Positions 1-7,255 are shown, counted from the first letter of the stretch. The stretch is 7,660 nucleotides of DNA from CAZTAR01 sp043813895 (GCA_043813895.1 JBDRKQ010000179.1:1-7660), one strand, 5' to 3'. Notes: a model not told the origin generated them from the letters alone. A program made the numbers and translations.

Positions 1-2231
1 TACTTGGCGGTGTCGGCGAACTCCGTGAAGAGCAGGACCTTCTGCTCCTTCATGACCGGGTCGGACTTGAGCAGCTTGAGGAGGGCCTTGAGCTTGTCGT
101 CGTGCCGGGGCTTGAACTTGCCAAGCTCTTCCAGGAAGCGGACGACCTGATCCAGGTCGAGGTAGGTTTCGTCCAGCATCTCGTCGACGCGGTATTCGGC
201 CGGGTCCAGGTGTTCGACGTCTTCGAGCATCTCCTCGGTGACGAGGTCCTCCATCGTTTCGTCCGACTCGTCGTCTCCCCACAATTCCAACTGGTGTGCC
301 GACACATAGCCGATCAAGTCGGCATTCTGCCGCTTCCATCGGTCGAGCAGTCGCTTCTCGGCGTCGGATTCGGCATGACGAGTCACGAATGCCAGGAGTT
401 TGATAAGCAACCGTTCACACGATCGCTCGAATGCCCGGGCGGAACTCTCGAAGCGCTTGAGGAACTGGACCCGGATGAGGCCGATGACCTGCTTTTGACG
501 GTTTTCCTCGAAGGGATCGATGGTCTCGTCGGGGCCCTTGTAGTAGCCCAACGGATAGTAGATCGCCAGCGAGAAGAGGGGTTTATCTCGATGGAAGGCT
601 TTTTCGAGCAGGTCGAGCAATCGGCCGTAGGTCTTCTTGACTGAGTAGCCGGCGACCTTGGGGGGGCCTCGTTCCGGGAAACTTGTCACCGCCACACCCT
701 GCTGTTGCTGGCTTTGCGTCACATACGCCCGGCTGCGCTGGACCACCAAAGAGTGGAAGAGGTCGTCGCCTCGCAGCAGCGCCTCGGCCTCCGCCAAGTC
801 GGTATCGACGTTTAGGTCGTCGCCACCTGGTGCTTCCGTCAGTTTTTTCAGGGCGCGTTCCATCTTGAGGAAATGCCCTCGGAGCGAGTGGACCCCGATC
901 GACTCGAAGTAGTTGTCCTGGTCTCTGGAGAAGAGTTCCGTCATGTGCCGGAAATCAGCGAGCTTGTTGTTGATCGGCGTGGCGGTCAGCATGTACATCC
1001 GCTTGGGTCCGTTCGTCCCTTCGATCAGGTCGTAGAGTAGGCGATAGCGGGATGGTTTGACGCGGCCCTTTCCCTTGATCCGGCCCGGACCGGCCAACGC
1101 GGAGAGGTCCACCGCTGTTTCTCCCTTGGCGCCGGGATTGCGGAAGTGGTGGGCCTCGTCGATGACCACCGCGTCGGCCATTTCCTTCATGCGAATGAAG
1201 CGGGGAGGGTACTCGCCGCCACGCTGGAGATCGGTGTGGCTGAACACGGCGAGGTTCGAGAAGTCGCCGTGCAAGTGCCGCAGGTACTGATTCAAGGCCG
1301 GTTCCCAAACGGCCTCCCGCGCGGCCTTGGGAACGATGAGCATGACCCGCTGTCGATCGCGAATGAGGCGTTCGATCAGCATCAAACCGATGTACGTCTT
1401 GCCAAGGCCAACGCCGTCGCAGAGGAAGGCGCCGCCGCGGAGCTTGGCGATCTTCAGCAGGTTGTGGTAGCCCTCCTTCTGGTACTGGTCCAGCACCGGA
1501 TACATGTGCGATCCGCCGTCTTCCGCACCGGTGAGCTCCCATTCGTCGGCGGTCATCTCGTGGCCACGGAAGAACTCCTGGAGCGCCTTGGCGTAAACGT
1601 CGAAGGGCGTGTAGTCCTGGATGTGTCGTTCGATGACTCGGAGAATCTCGGGCGTCACGTCCTCGGCGGCATTCCAATGCTCGTCGTACCATTCCTGCAA
1701 CACCGTGACAGGCCCGCCAGTGATTTGAACATTCAGTTCGATGTTCTCCGTGAGGCCGGGGTAGGTGAAGTTGGAAGAGCCGACCAAGGCGGATGAACCA
1801 ATCACCTCCATTCGGGCGTGGGTGATGTATGCCTTGGCGTGGAACTTGTCCTTGCGGTAGACCCGGCACAGGATTTTGCCGGACCGAATTCCCTCGACGA
1901 TCGCCGGTACGCCTACGAGGAAGTCGTTCTTCTCTTTTTCAAATTCCAGGCTGTCGTCGAGCCGACCGGTGACAACCTGCAACCCTTCCTCAAAGGCCCG
2001 CTTGGTCCTCCTCCTGGAAACCTCGTCGCCCATCAGGATGCGGATTCCGTCCACCTTCTGCCATTCGTCCTTCAGGGCGAGCAATGAGCCAATGTCGAAG
2101 TAGCCGGTAGCGATGTCGATCCTCTTCGAGAGCTGGCACCAATCGTGGAGGTAACGAAGGACCTTCCACTCCTGATCGCTGTTGTCCACGATGAAGAGTT
2201 CACTTCCGGTCTTGCTCTGTCGCTTTGGCAT
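1..2231 (-). CDS. PLD-family nuclease fused to SNF2/DEAH-type helicase (3' end beyond window)
   Basis: Seen: 743 codons are open from the ATG at 2231 to the left edge, so the C-terminus is missing. The N-terminal part (about residues 10-190) carries a phospholipase-D signature: H131-A-K133 followed by GSSNFT at 151-156 and an acidic ENIE segment. A SNF2-type helicase follows, with a YQ-containing Q-motif-like stretch near 248-253, Walker A GVGLGKT (273-279), DEAH box (358-361) and motif III LTATP (415-419). KVLLFTEFADTA (731-742) looks like the start of the second RecA-like domain, so the window cuts the protein inside its helicase core. The start is supported by a GAGG about 7 bases before the ATG and by an in-frame stop at 2295-2297. 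Known: PLD-SNF2 fusions are ATP-dependent DNA translocases with a putative HKD nuclease, often near restriction or DISARM-like genes. Inferred: cytoplasmic DNA processing, possibly phage defence. No methyltransferase or other defence partner is visible here. Confidence 0.9.
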   Translation of the reverse strand, partial: MPKRQSKTGSELFIVDNSDQEWKVLRYLHDWCQLSKRIDIATGYFDIGSLLALKDEWQKVDGIRILMGDEVSRRRTKRAFEEGLQVVTGRLDDSLEFEKEKNDFLVGVPAIVEGIRSGKILCRVYRKDKFHAKAYITHARMEVIGSSALVGSSNFTYPGLTENIELNVQITGGPVTVLQEWYDEHWNAAEDVTPEILRVIERHIQDYTPFDVYAKALQEFFRGHEMTADEWELTGAEDGGSHMYPVLDQYQKEGYHNLLKIAKLRGGAFLCDGVGLGKTYIGLMLIERLIRDRQRVMLIVPKAAREAVWEPALNQYLRHLHGDFSNLAVFSHTDLQRGGEYPPRFIRMKEMADAVVIDEAHHFRNPGAKGETAVDLSALAGPGRIKGKGRVKPSRYRLLYDLIEGTNGPKRMYMLTATPINNKLADFRHMTELFSRDQDNYFESIGVHSLRGHFLKMERALKKLTEAPGGDDLNVDTDLAEAEALLRGDDLFHSLVVQRSRAYVTQSQQQQGVAVTSFPERGPPKVAGYSVKKTYGRLLDLLEKAFHRDKPLFSLAIYYPLGYYKGPDETIDPFEENRQKQVIGLIRVQFLKRFESSARAFERSCERLLIKLLAFVTRHAESDAEKRLLDRWKRQNADLIGYVSAHQLELWGDDESDETMEDLVTEEMLEDVEHLDPAEYRVDEMLDETYLDLDQVVRFLEELGKFKPRHDDKLKALLKLLKSDPVMKEQKVLLFTEFADTAK

Positions 2232-2495
2232 TCTGACGCCTCGACTTGTTCGGCCCGCGGGCAATACTGACGGCGATGCTGGGCACACACGCGCCTATGG
2301 CTGGAGACGCTGAGCTGGCCCTGTCGACCCCAGGCCCCCAAATACGCGAGTATGTAGGGCGATTGTACGGCCGCGCCGAGGTCGAGGAAAGACGCTTCAG
2401 GACCTTGGGAAGGGCATTCGGCGAGGGTATAGGTGGTTCTGGCTGAGGCATAGCCGTTTAAGATTGGGACGGACGTCGGACACGGCGTTGCCGGC

Positions 2496-2870
2496 TCACC
2501 TTGTCGGATCGAGTGCCCCTGGCAGGGTCGCTTCGACGAGGGCGGCAATTGCCTTTGTCGTTTCGAGGACGAGCTGGATGTAGAGGGCGCATGCCCTGCC
2601 GGCAGCCAGCCGAGTCCGCATTTTGCTCGACCGGACACCCTGCTGGGCAACCTCGAACAGGCCATCGGCGCACAGCTGGATGCGCTCGTAGTTGTCCCAG
2701 ACGTAGGTAAGGTCACGTCGGATCTCAGCTAAGTGCCCCGCCGCCGCTCTACGAGCAACCGTGACATCCCTCCGGCTCGCAGCCAGATCGTCTCGCTCAG
2801 AATGCTCTGCTGGAATCCGCACCGGCCCCTCGTCCCCCCCAGCGAATCTCTGTATCCGCTGCTCACACAC
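2496..2870 (-). CDS. Hypothetical small helical protein
   Basis: I do not recognise this family. The open frame encodes 124 residues from a GTG at 2870; an in-frame stop at 2886-2888 limits any upstream extension. The first 35 or so residues are polar, rich in Arg and Gly, and look poorly ordered. The remainder (from about LAEIRRDL, residue 47, to the end) reads like amphipathic helices with no Pro until the last ten residues, and has G/C-rich third positions, which favours real coding. No signal peptide, membrane span or catalytic motif is visible. No Shine-Dalgarno sequence precedes the GTG, so a downstream start such as V17 is possible. It lies upstream of the nuclease-helicase on the same strand with a 264-base gap, so co-transcription is possible but not shown. 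It could be a small accessory protein or a chance ORF. Confidence 0.45.
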   Translation of the reverse strand: MCEQRIQRFAGGDEGPVRIPAEHSERDDLAASRRDVTVARRAAAGHLAEIRRDLTYVWDNYERIQLCADGLFEVAQQGVRSSKMRTRLAAGRACALYIQLVLETTKAIAALVEATLPGALDPTR

Positions 2871-3387
2871 ACAACATACGCCGCATCACGGGCGGGGGCA
2901 AGTCAATAGTGCCGGCCATTCATCGGCGCCAAACCACCTCTTGCGGTCGTGGTGGCGGGGCACTGGTAATGCGGAAAGCAAATGGGATGACCGCTCAGTT
3001 TGTGTCCGAGCCAAACTGTGGCATCAGAGTCGCAGAGCGCCCCCCACCTAGTGACAGGCTATGAGCCCGACCTGGGAGACGAGGCCAAGCTGCACGAGGC
3101 TTACCTGTAGTGATGTACTCCGCCAGGGGGATGCTTCCTCGTACAGCTTCTCCAGCTTGTGTGGTGATTGGTCCAACGCATCTTCGCCGAGGTTGACATC
3201 GCGCAGGCCCTCAGCGTGAGCCACTTCAAGGTACGCGGCTGCACAAGACGACCGGCGGCCACAGTGGGTTGAACTCTCCAGATTCGGATGGCAGCCCCTG
3301 ACCGGTCAAGGCTTAACGGCTGGATCATTCCGCAGTAGAATACCTGCTGCCCAACAACGAATCACTCCTGATCTGTGGAGTTCTGCG
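2871..3387. other. Divergent intergenic region with coding-like debris
   Basis: About 517 bases separate the minus-strand small ORF from the plus-strand caspase gene. No frame across the stretch reads as a convincing complete protein. Short segments look protein-like, each closed by a stop: plus-strand GTG at 3051 reading GYEPDLGDEAKLHEAYL to a TAG near 3100; plus-strand RIFAEVDIAQALSVSHFK around 3180-3230; and a minus-strand stretch reading LRDVNLGEDALDQSPHKLEK over about 3140-3210. They may be remnants of decayed genes or chance. The only regulatory signal I can support is the promoter near 3313-3341. No tRNA, CRISPR-type repeat or insertion-sequence end is visible. Confidence 0.5.
3313..3341 (+). 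promoter_or_regulatory. Candidate sigma70-like promoter for the caspase-FGE gene
   Basis: TTAACG at 3313-3318 and TAGAAT at 3336-3341 are separated by exactly 17 bases. They match the TTGACA and TATAAT consensus at 4 of 6 and 5 of 6 positions. Transcription would start near 3348, leaving a leader of about 40 bases that contains the GGAG ribosome-binding site at 3377-3380. The position fits the start of the downstream gene. The call rests on pattern alone, and planctomycete promoters often diverge from this consensus. Confidence 0.35.
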
Positions 3388-6300
3388 ATGCACAAAAACA
3401 CCCACCCGCTCGCATCGGTGATTCTGCTGGCCTCGATCGGCATAGCTCAAGCCGAGAATCCACAACGCCACGCCGTCATCATCGGCATCAACGACTACGC
3501 AGACGCGGCGATTCCCGACCTGAGGTACGCGGAGCTGGATGCCCGGGCGGTGTACGACACGCTGGCCGATCCCGCTGTCGGGCGATTCCCGAAGGGCAAC
3601 CTCAAGCTTCTCTTGGGGGTGGATGCCTCCCCTAGCGCCATCAAGGCAGCCCTCTACGGGCTGCGCGGCGCAAGCAAGGATGATCTCGTCATCATCTTCT
3701 ACTCAGGCCACGGCGCAAAGGAGGGAGACGAAGCCTATTGGGTCACACAGAATGCCCAGGCCAAGGCGCTTCCTGCGACCGCGCTGTCCAACACCGACAT
3801 CCGCAAGTTCATCGACATGATTCCCTCCGAGCGGCTGATCATCCTGCTCGACTGTTGCTATGCCGCCAGCACAATCAAGAAGGACCTTGTCAACCCCGGC
3901 AAGCTCTTCGGCAGATTTGCCGGCAGGGGCCGAGTCACGATCGCCGGCGCCGCGGAGAACCAGGAGGCATTGGAATACGTAGACGAGAAGTCAGGCATCT
4001 TTACGCACTTCCTCGTCGCCGGGCTGCGCGGCAGCGCGGATGCCAATACCGATGGCGTCGTGACGTTCGACGAACTGTGGCGCTACCTTGGAGACAACGT
4101 CCGCAAGGCGTCGGTCAAACAGGGGGGGCTGCACGAACCGAAGATCATCACCGAGGGCGGGATCACACCGCAGTTCCTCCTGACCTTCAATCCGGCCGTC
4201 AAGATGGAGAACGAGAAGGCTGTATCCGTACTCCGCAAGTTATTCGATGAGGGGAAGATCACGGGCGCCCTATATGACGAGGGCCATTCGGCATTGACCA
4301 AGCCTGCCCTTGATCCTGAGGCTGCGGCCCGACGGGAGATATTCAACGAACTCGTGGCCGGTCGGTTGACACCGAGGTTCCTGAAGGACGTTCTGGACCG
4401 TCGCCTGGGCGAAGTGCGTAAGAGCGCTGCGCCACCACCGGCTTCTTCAGGCAGGCCGACACTGGCTGTCGTGCCCTTCGATGTCCTCGGCGAGGTCAAA
4501 GCTAAGGACGCAGGCGCGATCTTGGCCGAGCGGCTGTTGCCTCATTTCGCGGATCGCTATCGCCTCATCGATCAAACCCAGCTCAGGCATTTCCTCAACC
4601 AGGACGACCTGACCGCCGCCGGCCTGGCGGATGCCGCCCCCCGCACAAACACCAAGAGCCTGTCGAAGGCTGTCAAGCTGCGCGCCGTACGCTACCTCGT
4701 TGTGGGCACCGTGTCCGGCCTGCCCGACGGCTCTCTCTCGGTGACGGCGCGCCTATGCGACTGGCAGACCGGCGGTGTCGAGGATGGCCGCATTGCCCAG
4801 ATCGGCGCCACAGACTGGTCCGAATTGGTTCGTCGTCTCCCGTTGCTGGCCGCCAGACTGAGCGGTTCTTTGACAGGCGTGAGCCCCGAGAGTGAAGCTC
4901 CGGAAGTCAAACCTCCAGAGGGGGTAGCCAAACTGATCACTCGATGCCGCGAACTTGAAGGCATTGCTGCGGATCTTGAACACGCCCTCAAGACACTTAC
5001 AGCGAGGCACCCACGCATCGTCGGATTGACAAAGCGGCACCGCGAGCAGGCCGAACTGCTACAACGGGAGATCAAGGCAAAGATCGCTGAGTTGTGGGCG
5101 GCCGATGCCAGGCTCGCCGAGTGGTATCAGGCCGATCATCCCCAGAGGTTAGCACTTGCCGAAAAGCTCCACTCCTTGATGCGTTTGCTGAAGGGACAAT
5201 TCTGGCAGCCTGGGTCCGCTTCTCCTGAGTCGCTCATGCTCGACCTCGGGCGCAGCGTGACGATGGAACTGGTTCTGGTCCCAGCGAGCGAGTTCCTGAT
5301 GGGTAGCTCGCTCTCGCCAGCCGAAGTGGCGAACCGCTATGGTGCCGACGAAGAGCGATACCAACACGAGCGCCCTCAGCATTGTGTGCGCGTCACGAAG
5401 CCGTTCTACATTGGCAAGACCGAAGTAACACAAGCTCAGTGGCGGGCGGTCATGGGAAGCAACCCCGCGCAGTTCAGAGGGAGCGGAGAAATGCCGGTCG
5501 AAATGGTATCATGGGATGATTGCCAGGAGTTCTGTGCGAAGCTCTCGGAGCGCACACGGCGGAAGATTCGCTTACCCACGGAAGCAGAATGGGAGTGCGC
5601 TTGTCGTGCTGTGACGACGACTGCGTATTCTTTTGGTGACGCCGCGAACCGGCTAGGTGAAGCGGCTTGGTACGTCAGCAATAGCGGTGGCCAGCCCCAC
5701 GCGGTTGCCCAAAAGACCTCGAATGCGTGGGGGCTGTACGACATGCATGGTAACGTGTGGGAATGGTGCCATGACCGACACGGGCCGTATCCATCCGGCA
5801 CACAACTCGACCCGATAGGACCGAAGTCAGGCGCGTTTCGTGTTCTTCGCGGGGGTGCGTACATCAACCGCAGCCATGACCTCCGTTCCGCGTATCGCGG
5901 TAAGCGGCGCCCCGATATTCAAGGCCGCGCCGGGGACGGCTTTCGTATTGCAGCGGGTACAACAACTCTGGGGGAAGGAGTCGCTTCCTCTCGGACCCGA
6001 CAGCCCGTGGAGCCGTGGACAGTCGTGTCAACTGGTACGAAGTCTAAGACGCTCACATTGGACTGCGGCGTGTCCATGGAGCTGGTGCTGGTCCCGGCGG
6101 GCGAGTTCATGATGGGTTCGCCGGGATTCAGCGGAAGGCCAGTGCCAGGGGCAGATCAACACTGGGTACGTATCACCAAGCCCTTCTACATGGGAAAGTG
6201 CGAAGTAACACAAGGGCAATGGCAGGTAGTCATGGGAACGGATGTATGTCAACTCCGTGACAAGGCGCATGTGGAGTGGCCACTCCGGGGGGAGGGTCGC

Positions 6301-6789
6301 GACTACCCAATGTATTACGTGTCCTGGGAGGACGCCAAGGGATTCTGTGAGACTCTGTCACAGAAAGTGGATTGGGACATTCGGTTGCCCACAGAGGCGG
6401 AGTGGGAGTATGCATGCCGGGCTGGAACGCAGACCCGCTACTCTTTTGGGGACGACGCGAGCCTCTTTGACGAATACGTTTGGCATGAAGACAACAGCAA
6501 CGGCCGAACGCATCCAGTCGGGCGGAAGAAGCCCAATCCATGGGGACTGCACGATATGCACGGGAATGTGCAAGAGTGGTGCGCGGACTGGGCTGATTCG
6601 GACTACTATGGGCAATCGCCGCGAGCAGACCCGCCGGGACCGGCCTCGGCCCGCATCCTCGTGCGCGTGCTTCGTGGCGGGTCGTGGGCAGACAGCGGCG
6701 AGTTGTCCCTCAGTTCGTGGGCTCGTGGTTCGTTCTGGCCACGTGGCCGGTATCACTCTTGGGGCTTCCGTGTTGCGGCGGGGACTTAA
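3388..6789 (+). CDS. Exported caspase-like peptidase with CsgG/LpoB-like domain and two FGE-sulfatase-type domains
   Basis: Seen: 1133 residues from an ATG preceded by GGAG with a 7-base gap. Residues 1-22 form a Sec-type signal peptide with an AQA cleavage site, so the product should be exported. Residues 27-265 are a peptidase C14 (caspase/metacaspase-like) domain: strand VIIGINDY (30-37), SGHG with catalytic His108, and DCCYAAS (155-161) with likely catalytic Cys157. An EF-hand-like loop, D218 to E229, lies inside it. A Pro-rich linker (about 347-355) leads to an alpha/beta domain (357-495; LAVVPFD, YRLIDQTQL, RYLVVGTVS) resembling CsgG, LpoB or TolB-N folds. Residues 511-602 are helical and may form a coiled coil. 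Two FGE-sulfatase-type domains follow (about 618-857 and 891-1133), each with EVTQ-QW, RLPTEAEWE, DMHGNV-EWC, RVLRGG and GFR-AAG. Neither has the active-site Cys pair of true FGE after RVLRGG. Known: C14 proteases cleave proteins, and catalytically dead FGE folds often bind ligands. Inferred: an envelope protease with C-terminal recognition domains; its substrate is unknown. Confidence 0.92.
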   Translation: MHKNTHPLASVILLASIGIAQAENPQRHAVIIGINDYADAAIPDLRYAELDARAVYDTLADPAVGRFPKGNLKLLLGVDASPSAIKAALYGLRGASKDDLVIIFYSGHGAKEGDEAYWVTQNAQAKALPATALSNTDIRKFIDMIPSERLIILLDCCYAASTIKKDLVNPGKLFGRFAGRGRVTIAGAAENQEALEYVDEKSGIFTHFLVAGLRGSADANTDGVVTFDELWRYLGDNVRKASVKQGGLHEPKIITEGGITPQFLLTFNPAVKMENEKAVSVLRKLFDEGKITGALYDEGHSALTKPALDPEAAARREIFNELVAGRLTPRFLKDVLDRRLGEVRKSAAPPPASSGRPTLAVVPFDVLGEVKAKDAGAILAERLLPHFADRYRLIDQTQLRHFLNQDDLTAAGLADAAPRTNTKSLSKAVKLRAVRYLVVGTVSGLPDGSLSVTARLCDWQTGGVEDGRIAQIGATDWSELVRRLPLLAARLSGSLTGVSPESEAPEVKPPEGVAKLITRCRELEGIAADLEHALKTLTARHPRIVGLTKRHREQAELLQREIKAKIAELWAADARLAEWYQADHPQRLALAEKLHSLMRLLKGQFWQPGSASPESLMLDLGRSVTMELVLVPASEFLMGSSLSPAEVANRYGADEERYQHERPQHCVRVTKPFYIGKTEVTQAQWRAVMGSNPAQFRGSGEMPVEMVSWDDCQEFCAKLSERTRRKIRLPTEAEWECACRAVTTTAYSFGDAANRLGEAAWYVSNSGGQPHAVAQKTSNAWGLYDMHGNVWEWCHDRHGPYPSGTQLDPIGPKSGAFRVLRGGAYINRSHDLRSAYRGKRRPDIQGRAGDGFRIAAGTTTLGEGVASSRTRQPVEPWTVVSTGTKSKTLTLDCGVSMELVLVPAGEFMMGSPGFSGRPVPGADQHWVRITKPFYMGKCEVTQGQWQVVMGTDVCQLRDKAHVEWPLRGEGRDYPMYYVSWEDAKGFCETLSQKVDWDIRLPTEAEWEYACRAGTQTRYSFGDDASLFDEYVWHEDNSNGRTHPVGRKKPNPWGLHDMHGNVQEWCADWADSDYYGQSPRADPPGPASARILVRVLRGGSWADSGELSLSSWARGSFWPRGRYHSWGFRVAAGT

Positions 6790-6954
6790 CCCCTACCTCT
6801 CTTCATCGCAGCCATCCTCACGGCGTTCTTGCTCTGGCGAGACCACCGATACATTCCACCCGGCCACTGCGAGGAGTGCGGATACAATCTGACTGCCAAC
6901 GTGAGTGGTGTCTGCCCGGTGTGCGGGACGGCGGTTCCGAAGATGGACTCGTGA
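6790..6954 (+). pseudogene. Truncated membrane-segment plus zinc-ribbon tail, in frame after the caspase gene stop
   Basis: The 54 codons directly after the TAA at 6787-6789 stay open in the same frame until the TGA at 6952. They encode a hydrophobic segment (PLPLFIAAILTAFLLW), a basic turn (RDHR), then IPPGHC-EEC-GYNLTANVSGVCPVCG with two CxxC pairs, a probable zinc-binding ribbon. Known: planctomycetes carry many small proteins ending in this membrane-helix plus CGYDLTGNVSG-CPECG layout. Here the usual N-terminal part is absent. No ATG or GTG lies between the stop and the hydrophobic segment. The first possible start is a TTG at 6829, inside the membrane helix and without a clear ribosome-binding site. 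The best reading is a 5'-truncated relic left where the caspase gene abuts it. Alternatives are stop-codon readthrough giving a C-terminal extension, or a sequencing error at the stop. Confidence 0.7.
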
Positions 6955-6996
6955 CGCCCCCGCGCCGCCAACCGTCCAGCCCCCAAACGCCCCAGA

Positions 6997-7107
6997 ATCG
7001 CCTCTGCCGAGTCGGTAGACCTCTGAGGCCACTGCCGTCCGTTGCGTTCGTCTACGGCCAATTCTGAGCGTTCTGGGTCTTCCCTGTGAGGTGTCTACCG
7101 AGGCGAT
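6997..7107. repeat. Imperfect inverted repeat
   Basis: The left arm contains ATCGCCT (6997-7003) and CGGTAGAC plus CTC (7013-7023), split by nine extra bases. The right arm, 7088-7107, reads in reverse complement as ATCGCCTCGGTAGACACCTC. The arms therefore match over about 18 positions once the nine-base insertion and a two-base gap are allowed for, around a spacer of about 64 bases. It could be a relic of a small mobile or recombination site, or a structured RNA element. Chance similarity remains possible. Confidence 0.35.
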
Positions 7108-7231
7108 GTGTTCCGCTTCGTTCCCTTCTTCCGGTCCTGGCCTCTGCTCGAACAAACGCCCACCGTCTGACAGGATGCCGCGTCAGTCGTTTGGAACCGG
7201 CGTACGCTTGCGTCGGCCGAGGAATGGCGTG

Positions 7232-7247
7232 AAAACTGTGACACAGT
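7232..7247 (-). terminator. Weak terminator-like hairpin after the right-edge gene
   Basis: Read on the minus strand, nine bases past the TAA stop, the sequence forms ACTGT-GTC-ACAGT, a 5-bp stem with a 3-base loop, followed by TTTTC (the T run overlaps the stem end). The position is right for an intrinsic terminator, but the stem is short and not GC-rich, so termination would be weak. The same bases form a near-perfect palindrome on both strands, so it could instead be a protein-binding site. Confidence 0.3.
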
Positions 7248-7255
7248 GTCGCGGT

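Larger units (their letters stand above)
6955..7255. other. Intergenic region between convergent genes
   Basis: About 300 bases lie between the zinc-ribbon remnant and the end of the right-edge minus-strand gene. Open frames through it on either strand have Arg/Pro/Ser-rich compositions typical of shadow ORFs in GC-rich DNA, and I support no gene here. It holds an imperfect long inverted repeat (6997-7107) and a short hairpin next to the minus-strand stop codon. I see no strong rightward terminator for the caspase gene. Confidence 0.6.

Noticed and set aside
1146..1796. A 216-codon plus-strand open frame, and another of 180 codons at 102-644
   Set aside because: Both are antisense to the nuclease-helicase and arise from its GC-rich codon pattern; neither has recognisable motifs or a ribosome-binding site.
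955..1869. A 304-codon minus-strand open frame
   Set aside because: It is out of frame with the nuclease-helicase, which covers the same bases and carries clear PLD, Walker A, DEAH and motif III signatures. The alternative reading is Arg/Pro/Gly-rich with no domain features.
2246..2446. A 66-codon plus-strand ORF in the gap upstream of the helicase
   Set aside because: It starts with TTG, lacks a ribosome-binding site and has no recognisable motif. Its C-terminal part looks somewhat protein-like, but the evidence is too thin.
2072..2716. A 214-codon minus-strand open frame bridging the small ORF and the helicase start
   Set aside because: Its two ends overlap better-supported frames, and its composition is Ser/Arg/Pro-rich like a shadow. 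Only its middle (about 2260-2460) looks mildly protein-like, with nothing recognisable.
5239..6789. A diversity-generating retroelement target, since FGE-type C-terminal domains are common targets
   Set aside because: No reverse transcriptase and no second copy of the C-terminal segment that could serve as a template repeat is visible in the window. It should be reconsidered only if such elements lie just outside.
6242..6892. A 216-codon plus-strand frame overlapping the end of the caspase-FGE gene
   Set aside because: It is a shadow of the second FGE domain; the reading frame with RLPTEAEWE, DMHGNV and RGG motifs is clearly the real one.
6793..7155. A 120-codon minus-strand ORF opposite the zinc-ribbon tail
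   Set aside because: It has an Arg/Gly-rich composition and no motifs, and lies antisense to the recognisable zinc ribbon.
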